A program made the translations under genes and the position numbers. DNA of 16,581 nucleotides from Physocladia obscura (taxonomy: Eukaryota; Chytridiomycota; Chytridiomycetes; Chytridiales; Chytriomycetaceae): the NCBI GenBank assembly GCA_027596945.1, contig JADGJH010000227.1, positions 7,842 to 24,422 of the forward strand, read 5' to 3'. This document shows, one piece after another, positions 9,818 through 16,581 of the stretch. Numbering within the stretch: position 1 is the first letter of the stretch; each line of letters begins with the position of its first letter. Below the pieces are notes generated by a model. It did not search any database. It saw nothing but the letters and a program-made list of their open reading frames with translations, and was not told the origin of the DNA.

Positions 9818-10267
9818 TTCAATGGAGCTTGTTGCATACTCCCCTCTACTCCTTCTACTTTTTTACTACACTATCACCACTAATATTACTGTCACTGGTC
9901 TTATTTTTTTTAATGCTACTTACCCACCTTTTTTCTTTTGATGTGTTAATTCTCCCTTCTTCTTCACTATTTTGCTGGTTTTTCTGTATGTAAATCACTC
10001 TTCCCACCCTTTTTCTTTTTTTCTTTTTTCCGTTTTTTTTTTTTTCTTTTGTCGCGTTGATTGTCAGCAGTATTTGTGTGATTGTGTACCAGGCAATTTG
10101 TTGGAAGTGCAGTGGCAATATATTTTTTTTTTGCTTACTGTACAAAAAAGGAAAAATGAACTTAATAAAAAGAAAAAAGTTTTATGGTTACATTTTGTCA
10201 ACAATAGGGATGCTCAAAGTTTAAAAAAAGAAGTTAAAAATTTTTTCAAACAAAGTCTGTATTTTGT

Positions 10268-10298
<31 letters not shown>

Positions 10299-10446
10299 AA
10301 AAACAAAAAACCGGTTTGCTTTTTTTTAAAAATGAAAAGAAAAAAAAAGCAGAAGAAAAAAGCAACTGCATACACAATTATTCAAAACCTATCAAATGGC
10401 AACAACAAGAAAACCAAAAGAATGTCTTGACCATATACCACAGACA
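9818..10446. other. AT-rich 3' flank with long T and A runs
   Basis: This stretch follows the Met30-like stop codon. It is pyrimidine-rich up to about 10070 and contains an AATAAA at about 10163-10168 that could serve as a poly(A) signal. A run of 22 T (10274-10295) is followed at once by 8 A. ATG-started ORFs here are Phe/Lys-rich artefacts of the homopolymers. From about 10384 an ATG-led stretch (ATTRKPKECLDHIP) may be the broken N-terminus of the transposon-associated gene that follows. Confidence 0.55.
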
Positions 10447-11129
10447 ATGAGTATCAGGCAATGCTCAACTGGGTTGAGGTTCCAAAGAACTTTCAGTTTG
10501 TTGTTGGGATTGAATTGACAGTCACAAAACAGAGTGATTTTGTTGCCATGGCAGCACATATAAATCACACCGTAAAAGTGGATTGGCTCCCTCAAATGGC
10601 TAGATCCTGTTATCAGTCTTGGATTCTCAGGTTAGTACTATTAGTCAATGTATACTTTATTGATAATTTGAAATAGTTACAAGCAAACAAAGAAAAAGAT
10701 GGCTGCAACTGGATTTGGTCTAACAGAAGTCATGCAAATCAATGTGAAATTGAAATTGCTGTGTGCTTACTTTCATAGGCTCAATATTCTATACAGTTGA
10801 CAGGTTAATGTTGACCCTCCTCATTTGGAAGAAAGTGGACTTGATGAGGAAAAAGCTGAAAGTGAAAAAAACAGTGAATGCAAAGACAATAAAGGCAATG
10901 AAGATGATGAAAATAATGAAGAAGAAGAAGAAGAAGAAGAAGAAGAAGAAGAAGAAGAAGAAGAAGAAGACGAAGATGAAGAAGAAGAAGATGGCAGGAG
11001 TTTTGAGGAAGACAAAGATATTTTCACTGGAAATTTGGTCAGTGAAAATGAGCAGTTTGATAAAAAAAAAGATGCTCAGTTGCTTGCACATTTTGAAACA
11101 ATAGAAGACAAGTTTGGTGTTACTACAAG
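10447..11129 (+). pseudogene. Myb/SANT-like companion gene of a PIF/Harbinger transposon, broken
   Basis: Exon 1 (about 10447-10630) encodes DNEYQAMLNWVEVPKNFQF and runs to QSWIL; an intron of 46 nt (10631-10676, GTTAGT...ATAG) joins it to SYKQTKKKMAATGFGLTE and, after a break, VDPPHLEESGLDEEKAE. This order (W-x(2)-P-x-N-F, then a CYQSWILSYK-like segment, then TGFGLTE, then VxPPHL and an acidic tail) is what I remember for the Myb/SANT-like proteins encoded beside PIF/Harbinger transposases in fungi, which bind element DNA and help transposition. A TGA at 10798-10800 interrupts the frame. The acidic tail holds a long Glu run from a GAA tract and ends at 11129 before GTATGC, a possible further donor. 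It points toward a Harbinger transposase remnant on the other strand, the usual two-gene convergent layout. The 5' end is uncertain because TGA lies in frame directly upstream. Family call moderate. Confidence 0.6.
10918..10970 (+). repeat. GAA trinucleotide tract encoding poly-Glu
   Basis: About 17 uninterrupted GAA units within the acidic tail of the Myb-like pseudogene. The frame-shifted and antisense reads give false poly-Lys, poly-Ser and poly-Phe ORFs at 10763-11217. Perfect GAA arrays of this length are slippage-prone. Confidence 0.9.
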
Positions 11130-11212
11130 GTATGCATTGTTTATGTAAATTCATTGGTCTTATGGTGTTCGTCAGTTTTTTGAATTTAAGGCCCAAAATT
11201 AATTTAAAAAAA

Positions 11213-11650
11213 GGCAAGCATCCAATGATTGATTTCTACAAAATCTTCAGTTTTTGCAGCTATCAGTCTTAACCCCATCAAGGAAGTCCATCTCCTTTTT
11301 AAAATTCCAATCACATGCTCAATTTTAACTTTAGATGAAGAAAAACACTCATTAAAATTCTTGTTTTCAAGATTTTAAGTACCGCAACTATAAGAGTTAT
11401 TCACATATCACTCAAAACATAACCAGAATCACCTAACAGGTACTGCCCACAGTGAAGGTACTTCTGAGATTCTCTGAAAATTTTGCTGCTGTTGAAAACT
11501 GTTGAGTCATGCATATTGCGACAATTGTTCCAAATGAAAAATGTGTGATGAAAAGTTTTGCAAAAAAAGATTCATCGCAAATGTTGCAACAGATTGTTTT
11601 GCACAGTCAAGCTGATGAAAGAACCTGAATTCATTGTTTATATGGATACT
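11213..11650 (-). pseudogene. PIF/Harbinger transposase (DDE_Tnp_4 type), C-terminal remnant
   Basis: Read on the minus strand from about 11523, the DNA encodes CRNMHDSTVFNSSKIFRES, then HCGQYLLGDSGYVLSD, then after a stop (TGA, plus-strand 11401-11403) and a shift of frame near 11365, FNECFSSSKVKIEHVIG continuing into ILKRRWTSLMGLRL and ending INHWMLA at about 11213. These three blocks carry the HDS, GDSGY and IEHxIGxLK-RW signatures of PIF/Harbinger transposases, including the last two acidic catalytic residues (D of GDS, E of IEH). Between 11524 and 11650 only degraded matches are seen. The N-terminal half is missing; the Tc1/IS630 pseudogene begins right there, so it may have inserted into or replaced it. 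Family call strong, activity absent. Confidence 0.75.
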
Positions 11651-12636
11651 TTTATCAGGAAATAAGTATGACGAAGCTTGCAACCATCTATGGTAAGTCT
11701 GTACCTACCATTCACAGGTGGGTTTCTCAGTACAGAAATGGTGGAGGAGTTTCAAGAGCAACCTGCAAGCGAAAAAGGATGTTCAAAGACATGCATCAAA
11801 TCTGGATTGTCAACTTTTATTGTTCCTGGCCAACAGCATTCTTGGAAGAGTGCCAAGAACAATTCACAATACATTTTGCAATGCCAATCACAAACTCGAC
11901 TGTTTGGCAAATTTTACACAAAGCTGGATATACATACAAAGTGCTGGAAAGGCGTGCACTACAAATACAGATAAACAATGTGGTTTGATATGCAACAGAA
12001 TTAAACTCAATTGAATGGTGCAAATTGAATCTCATGTTTCTCGACGAAGTATTGTTTGATAATCGCAGAATGTTGGGAAACTGAGTCTTCACGGCAAGAA
12101 GCTAGTTTATTGTGGTGAGTTTATTTGAAAGCCAAGAGTTTCGTATCTTGCTTTTCTTTCAGTTTGTCAGGTTGTTGATTATTTTGAAACAGAAGGAACA
12201 TTCAATCGCAATTTATTTCTGCGTTGCTGTATACAGTTGGCTGAATACAACAGCAAAATCAGGCAGTATCCTGGAAATTGCTCAATATGGATAATGGATG
12301 GAGCTAAAATACACACAGATTTGAACCTTGTCCACACTTTTCGCTCATTTGGAATTATTGTTATTTTTCCACCAGCGTACTGTCTGCTCCTCAATCCAAT
12401 CGAATACTTTTTTTGGAATAATCAAGCAGAAATTCAAAAAGCATTCTGAAGAGGGAAAGAAGCAATCCCGGTCTATGTTTGTGACAAAAATAATGAGTTT
12501 TTTTTTAAACTACAACTTCAACAAAATTTTCAACCACTGCGGTTATAAAGTCGCCAGTGTTTCGATGCAGGATCAGGAAAATTTGGTGATGAAGAGCAAG
12601 AGATTATGGGATTTTATTCTAATCAAGAGTGAATGA
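11641..12636 (+). pseudogene. Tc1/mariner-IS630-type DD34E transposase, multiply broken
   Basis: Begins around SMTKLATIYGKSVPTIHRW (helix-turn-helix DNA-binding segment, ATG at 11668), continues WPTAFLEECQEQF and AGYTYKVLERRA, then after a TGA (11986-11988) TELNSIEW and MFLDEVLFDNR (first catalytic Asp at 12042-12044). A frameshift follows MLGN; the frame resumes at SLHGKKLVYC, another TGA at 12126-12128, then VVDYFETEGTFNR, WIMDGAKIH (second Asp at 12297-12299) and NPIEYFF (Glu at 12402-12404). Exactly 34 residues separate the second Asp and the Glu, the DD34E spacing of Tc1/IS630 enzymes. A one-base shift in the T run at about 12409-12415 moves the C-terminal part (KQKFKKHSEE... NHCGYKV) into a third frame, ending at 12636. 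A cut-and-paste transposase, now inactive. Terminal inverted repeats were not found by eye. Confidence 0.88.
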
Positions 12637-12638
12637 AA

Positions 12639-12667
12639 AATAAAGTCAAATTAAAATAATTTTTATT
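12639..12667. terminator. Back-to-back poly(A) signals of two convergent genes
   Basis: AATAAA at 12639-12644 (plus strand) lies just after the transposase stop, and TTTATT at 12662-12667 (AATAAA on the minus strand) overlaps the stop of the convergent gene at 12663-12665. The arrangement suggests two transcription units that ended tail to tail within 30 bp, typical of a compact element with opposed ORFs. Confidence 0.5.
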
Positions 12668-13578
12668 CTTCATGATCAACATCATTTTGCTGTTGTATTT
12701 GTGACTGAAAAGTGTCTCCTAAATTTGTAATGGGTCCAGATGTTTGTTGAATTTCTGGTATAATATTTGAATAAGTCTTGATTGCCACTTCCATGGATTC
12801 AATCCAAGCAAGCAAAGTCCGAGCATCCTGCTTGAGAAGGTTTACCTATACACCCAGGTCTGGAAAAATATTCTGTGAAATATGCATTTCATTATTGATA
12901 TTTGCAAAGATGGGATTGACTTAAAGAGGTGGGTTATGTATGGTGGTGGATAGCCATTAATTAAATTTCAATGATTTGGAGTTGGCTCAGAAACAATGTA
13001 GGATGCCCAAATTTGCCAGTTTGCCCCTACACTTGTGAATCTGTTACTTTGCACTTCCAGTAGCTGGTCCAGGATTGTTTCAATAATAGAATTAGCAGCA
13101 GCACCATATCTGTTGCGCTGAGCCGGCAACAAAACTGTTTGTTCAAATCAGTTCCAATGATGTTTTGATGATAAGGATGTAGAATACTTCAAAACTGTAA
13201 CTGGAATTGGAGTAGTAGATGTAGCCAAAGAATGCAGGGATGTTTAACTTAGCTTGGAGAATTTCATGACTTGATTGTTTTGCTTAAATGACATATAATC
13301 ATCCATATTCTCAATTGTCAGTGTAGAGTTGCTGCTGGAGTATACATTACCATCAATAGTAGCTACAGGCTGTATATGGGATTGAAAAGCGGCCCAAATA
13401 GCGGTTTTGAAGTCCTGAATACTGTGGCATGAGAGGCAAACGTCTGTGACTTAATTTGTTGTTGATCTCGCTTGCTGCCCAATGTAGTCCTGATTATTGA
13501 TGTCAGTCTGATGGCATGAAGCATCTCTTCAGTATCTTGAGACTCAGATTGTTCATCTGATTGTATTTGATTGCTCAT
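12663..13578 (-). pseudogene. Unidentified broken gene converging on the transposase
   Basis: It opens with ATG at 13578 (MSNQIQSDEQSESQDTEEM, an acidic Ser/Gln-rich start). Coding-like blocks then appear in shifting frames: DFKTAIWAAFQSHIQPVA, NMDDYMSFKQNNQVMKF, RNRYGAAANSIIETILDQLL, VGANWQIWASYIVSEPT, NINNEMHISQNIFPDLG, LLKQDARTLLAWIESMEVA and finally IIPEIQQTSGPITNLGD with a stop at 12665-12663. At least four in-frame stops or frame changes separate them, so it is not functional as written; some gaps may be introns. I do not recognise the family. Its convergent position, 27 bp from the transposase end, suggests it was an accessory ORF of the same element, or an older gene into which the element inserted. 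The block RNRYGAAANSIIETILDQLL looks helical. Confidence 0.5.
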
Positions 13579-13670
13579 TATGATGATTCAAAGCAAAAAA
13601 GAAAAGAATTGCATTTTTTTCATTTCAACTTGAGAGGGCAAAAATGCCTAAAACATCCAAAACAATCAGA

Positions 13671-13830
13671 CAGACCTTTGTGCCTGTACTGGTTAGACTC
13701 TTTGCAGTTGTTTTATGGATGTGGTCTTTGTGCCATAGAGGGTCACTTCTTTGAGAAGTTTCAGCAATCCAACACAGTCAGCCAGGTCTTTGTGTCTGCA
13801 CTGGTTAGACTTTTTGTGGTTGTTTTGGAT
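13671..13830 (+). repeat. Imperfect direct repeat, two copies of about 50 bp
   Basis: Copy A (13671-13720) and copy B (13783-13830) share most bases, including the exact segment ACTGGTTAGACT and a T/G-rich 3' half; the copies start 112 bp apart. A shorter echo of the first part (TGGTCTTTGTG) follows copy A at about 13722-13732. The region sits just beyond the start of the unidentified minus-strand pseudogene and could be a subterminal repeat of the element. An ORF across it (13561-13854) has no other sign of coding. Confidence 0.6.
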
Positions 13831-14817
13831 GGATATATGCTTCTCTATGGATAGCTTTTTGGATTAAAATGGGAGTAGAACTACTTGATAAGTTTGTTTA
13901 AAGACTTTTCTTCAAACTAGGACTCTGACTGTCTACCTCCAATGTGACTCTCATGCATGAACTCTCTATTTATGTTTTGTTTACAAACTGGACTGTCTCA
14001 ACAAAACCCAACTGCTGTTAAACTGATGGATCTGACTACAGAGGCTCTGTCACAGAGGTACCTACTTGGCTAGAATGACTTTGGATATGTACTATTTGAA
14101 CAGGAAAATGTCTGTTGTGGAAGGCAAATATTTCTTAAGGGGTGTGGATCTGGGTTCAGTTGGAATGAAAAATGTAAAACAATAAAAGAAAAACAGAAAG
14201 TTTTTCAGGCATACAAAAAAACGTAATTTTTATTTATTTGTTTATTTAGCTATAATTTTATTTATTTACTTTATGTAGTAATAAAAATAATTCAGCCAGA
14301 TTTTTGAACCATTTTATATTAATACATGTAAGATCCATGATGGAAAAATGTGAATAATAGTAAAGTAGTAGTAGTAGAAGTAGTAGAAGTAGTAGAAGTA
14401 GTAGTAGTAGAAGTATTCAGAAGAGAGAGGTTTGTATAGCCAGTGCTACCAAATGTTACGGAATGAGCCCGTAGTTAGTGGATTTAAGAGCCAAAGAATT
14501 AAGTTTCAGAAGATTTCTTTTTTTTATTTGCATTCATAGTTCATGTTTTTATAGTTTTTGATTTGAAAAAGAAAGAAGGAAGTTTCCAGAAAAAGAAAAT
14601 TAAAAAGAAAACTGAAGAAGTAAGAAAGTAACAATAAAAGTGAAATAAAGTATAAGAATTGATAAAGTCATAGAAAAAATATAGAAGAATAAGATGTCAC
14701 TTGAAGTAGGTCTTGATTGTTTTTGGTTATTGAGTTATTGAGTTTCTTGTAGAATTTTTCAGCAGCTGAAAAAAATGTGAATAAGATTAAAAATAATTAT
14801 TAAGTTCAAATGGACAC
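13831..14817. other. AT-rich intergenic DNA
   Basis: Nearly 1 kb with no coding-like ORF on either strand. It contains TTTATTTATTTG-type tracts (about 14226-14275), a GTA microsatellite, and purine-rich A/G stretches (14560-14690). It provides the upstream flank of the tRNA gene. No promoter element is needed here, since tRNA promoters are internal. Confidence 0.6.
14365..14415 (+). repeat. GTA/GAA trinucleotide microsatellite
   Basis: GTA units interrupted by regularly placed GAA-containing units (GTAGTAGAA pattern), about 50 bp long. It lies in non-coding DNA about 400 bp upstream of the tRNA gene. Confidence 0.9.
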
Positions 14818-14888
14818 GGATCGATAGCTCAGTGGTAGAGCGTGGGACTGCAAATCCTGAGGTCGTGGGATCAACCCCCACTCGGTCC
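14818..14888 (+). tRNA. tRNA-Cys (anticodon GCA)
   Basis: The 71-nt gene folds into a full cloverleaf. The acceptor stem pairs GGATCGA with TCGGTCC over 7 bp (one T-G). The D arm is GCTC/GAGC with loop AGTGGTA. The anticodon stem is TGGGA/TCCTG, weak at its first two pairs (wobbles), with loop CTGCAAA giving anticodon GCA. The variable loop is AGGTC and the T stem GTGGG/CCCAC has loop ATCAACC. The A box TAGCTCAGTGG and B box GATCAACCC match the RNA polymerase III consensus; position 54 is A instead of the usual T. No intron. CCA is not encoded, as expected in eukaryotes. It supplies cysteine decoding of UGC/UGU. Confidence 0.95.
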
Positions 14889-14893
14889 TTGCC

Positions 14894-14897
14894 TTTT
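14894..14897 (+). terminator. RNA polymerase III T4 terminator of the tRNA gene
   Basis: TTTT begins 6 bp after the tRNA 3' end. Four T residues are the minimum usually effective for RNA polymerase III termination in fungi; no longer T run follows immediately, so some read-through is possible. Confidence 0.55.
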
Positions 14898-15928
14898 CGG
14901 AAAATTTTCTTTTGTCCAAATTTTGCAAAATGAATTCTTCATTGGGGAATAAAAACAAAGGGACCATTGACATGGTACCATTTGAAATGAACAATTTATA
15001 AATGCCTTCAGAAAACTGTCAAAATTAAATTCCAATGGCCTTTAGTTTGAGCAGTTTCTGTGCTATCATTCTTATTTCAAATTCTCCCTAAATTTTGAAA
15101 TTCTTCCCATCAGCTTTTCTTTCATTTAAACCTGAACTCAAATAAAGAATAAAGCAAAGAATAATATATAAAAAATAAGATAATATGTCATCAGTGAACA
15201 AAATTGGCAAGTCTACCCAGTTTTTGTAATTGTGTTCTCACTAAAATCTATTTATTTTATTTTACCATCTCAGCCACACAGTTTATGACTTCATCTAAAT
15301 TGTTGAATCAAGAACAATGTATCAGTGCTCAATTTTCTTGCTCCTGGCGTAGGTAACTCAAAACTGAAATTTCATTTTGCATGGCTATGGCACAAAAATA
15401 TACAAAAATGTGTCTAATATCAGGGGGGACTGAAAAATTTTGTTACACAGAATGTGAAACAAAATGTAAAAATGGACTGCTCAACTTCATAAACCATCAC
15501 CAACACTAATTGTCCTCCACAAACCATTTGAAGCAAATTCACCAGTGTAAGATTCAACAATATATCTGAGTACACTGCATCCCAACTTTGTTCCCTCAAC
15601 AAAATATTGGCAATGTGTAGATTCACATTACCAATAGCAAAAATTGCCTTTAAAATTTGAGAAATACTCATGAGCGATATTTATTTATTTATTATTTTTA
15701 TTATTTTTGTTTAAAACTACAAATCTCCTACCGCAGCAACATATTTTGCTGATATGCCAACTTTTATAGCAGCTTTCGAAAATTATCCAAAAAAAAATTC
15801 AATTTTCAATTTATTGATAAACATTTTTTTCCAACCAATCACAGCAGCTTTATTTCACATTTTAACAAATCCATTCAAGAAAGATTCAGCAGCAATTGTC
15901 ACGTTTATTTTTAACATCCAGAAATTTC
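14898..15928. other. AT-rich intergenic DNA with one weak minus-strand ORF
   Basis: About 1 kb without a recognisable gene. A minus-strand ORF at 15671-15420 (83 codons, MSISQILKAIFAIGNVNLHI at its start) is hydrophobic and has no domain I can name; it may be part of a decayed gene or chance. Plus-strand ORF 15754-16035 overlaps the Sel1 gene antisense and is not supported. The 3' untranslated region of the Sel1 gene lies at the right-hand end. Confidence 0.5.
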
Positions 15929-16581
15929 TCAGGAGAACAAAGATTTCTGCTTCATTTGTAAAACCGCAAGTCTACTCTTTGCAAATGCATCTCCCTGCTC
16001 AGCAGCCTTGTGATACAATTCCACAGCCAATTTGACATCTTTCAACACTCCTCTCCCATTTTCATACATGAAACCCAGATTACTTTGTCCCAATTCATTT
16101 CCCTGCTCAGCAGCCTTGTGGAACCATTCCACAGCCAGTTCATCGTCTTGCCACACTCCTCTCCCATTTGAATACATGGAACCCAGATTCACCTGTCCAT
16201 CTGCATTTCCCTGCTCAGCAGCCTTGCAGTACCATTCCACAGCCAGTTTGTCATCTTGCAACACTCCTTTGCCATCACGATACATGGTACCCAGATTATT
16301 TTGTCCATCTGCATTTCCCTGCTCAGCAGCCTTGCGGTACCATTCCACAGCCAGTTTGTCATCTTGCAACACTCCTCTCCCATTTTCATACATGAAACCC
16401 AGATTAACCTGTCCATATGCATTTCCCTGCTCAGCAGCTTTGCGGAACCATTCCACAGCCTGTTTGTCATCTTGCAACACTCCTTTGCCATCACAATACA
16501 TGGTACCCAGACTACTTTGTCCCACTGCATCTCCTTGCTCAACAGCCTTGCGATACAATTCCACAGCCAGTTTGTCATCTT
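15929..16581 (-). CDS. Sel1-like repeat protein, 5' part beyond the window
   Basis: The frame is open from the window edge (codons DDKLAVELYRKAVEQGDA) to the TAA at 15931-15929. It encodes five complete Sel1-like repeats of 36 residues (108 bp) plus a partial one, each following the pattern AxxQGxxxGQxNLGxMYxxGxGVxxDxxxAVEWxxKA, and ends with a short Lys-containing tail (QMKQKSLFS). Sel1 repeats are paired helices related to TPRs that form a superhelical scaffold for protein binding; in yeast, Hrd3 (endoplasmic-reticulum degradation) and Chs4/Skt5 (chitin synthase activation) carry them. No signal peptide, membrane segment or second domain is visible in the part present, so the partner cannot be named. 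Repeats are close to each other at DNA level, implying recent duplication. The true start lies to the right of the window. Confidence 0.9.
   Translation of the reverse strand, partial: DDKLAVELYRKAVEQGDAVGQSSLGTMYCDGKGVLQDDKQAVEWFRKAAEQGNAYGQVNLGFMYENGRGVLQDDKLAVEWYRKAAEQGNADGQNNLGTMYRDGKGVLQDDKLAVEWYCKAAEQGNADGQVNLGSMYSNGRGVWQDDELAVEWFHKAAEQGNELGQSNLGFMYENGRGVLKDVKLAVELYHKAAEQGDAFAKSRLAVLQMKQKSLFS

Noticed and set aside
10274..10303. T22-A8 tract as a retrotransposon poly(A) tail or hairpin terminator
   Set aside because: No reverse transcriptase, target-site duplication or stable GC stem is nearby; homopolymers are common throughout this DNA.
10763..11217. Poly-Lys, poly-Ser and poly-Phe ORFs around the GAA tract
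   Set aside because: They are frame and strand shadows of the GAA repeat; only the Glu frame continues into recognisable flanking sequence.
14806..14994. Minus-strand 62-codon ORF
   Set aside because: It runs antisense through the tRNA-Cys gene and has no independent support.
15970..16581. Regular 108-bp repeats as a possible CRISPR array or satellite
   Set aside because: The unit equals 36 codons, stays in frame throughout and encodes Sel1 signatures; there are no unique spacers.

Overview
The window looks like nuclear DNA of a fungus, probably an early-diverging, repeat-rich lineage such as Mucoromycota. That placement is an inference from gene content and style. The genes have short GT-AG introns (46-170 nt), there is a fungal-type Met30/SconB F-box protein, a eukaryotic PSP1-domain protein with Gln/Asn-rich tails, an RNA polymerase III tRNA gene, and AT-rich flanks full of homopolymers, microsatellites and decayed DNA transposons. 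There are no bacterial operons or Shine-Dalgarno signals.

Bases 1-9,817 are the gene-dense, conserved half. A seven-exon minus-strand gene (3168 to 101) encodes a PSP1 C-terminal-domain protein; the seven exons join to an uninterrupted frame of 867 codons plus stop. Upstream of it, in tandem on the minus strand (about 7069 to 4117), lies a multi-exon gene whose product combines a ubiquitin-interacting motif with a zinc finger resembling the one in the DNA-damage protein RAP80/UIMC1. Its exon edges are only partly resolved. It shares an 834-bp divergent intergenic region with a plus-strand, three-exon gene (7904 to 9817) for a 557-residue F-box/WD40 protein of the Met30/SconB/Pof1 family, the substrate receptor of an SCF ubiquitin ligase. 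Ubiquitin reading and ubiquitin ligation therefore sit head to head, though nothing in the sequence proves they act together.

Bases 9,818-13,900 are a transposon graveyard. In order they hold a Myb/SANT-like companion gene of the PIF/Harbinger type (plus strand, one TGA, one 46-nt intron, a long GAA tract); the C-terminal part of a PIF/Harbinger transposase facing it on the minus strand; a Tc1/IS630-type DD34E transposase pseudogene on the plus strand; and an unidentified broken gene on the minus strand converging on the transposase. Several of the stops are TGA where related proteins are remembered to carry Arg, as expected from CGA-to-TGA decay.

Bases 13,900-15,900 are AT-rich with little in them apart from a GTA microsatellite and a well-formed tRNA-Cys(GCA) gene at 14818-14888. 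From 15,929 to the window end a minus-strand gene encodes tandem 36-residue Sel1-like repeats and runs off the edge of the window.
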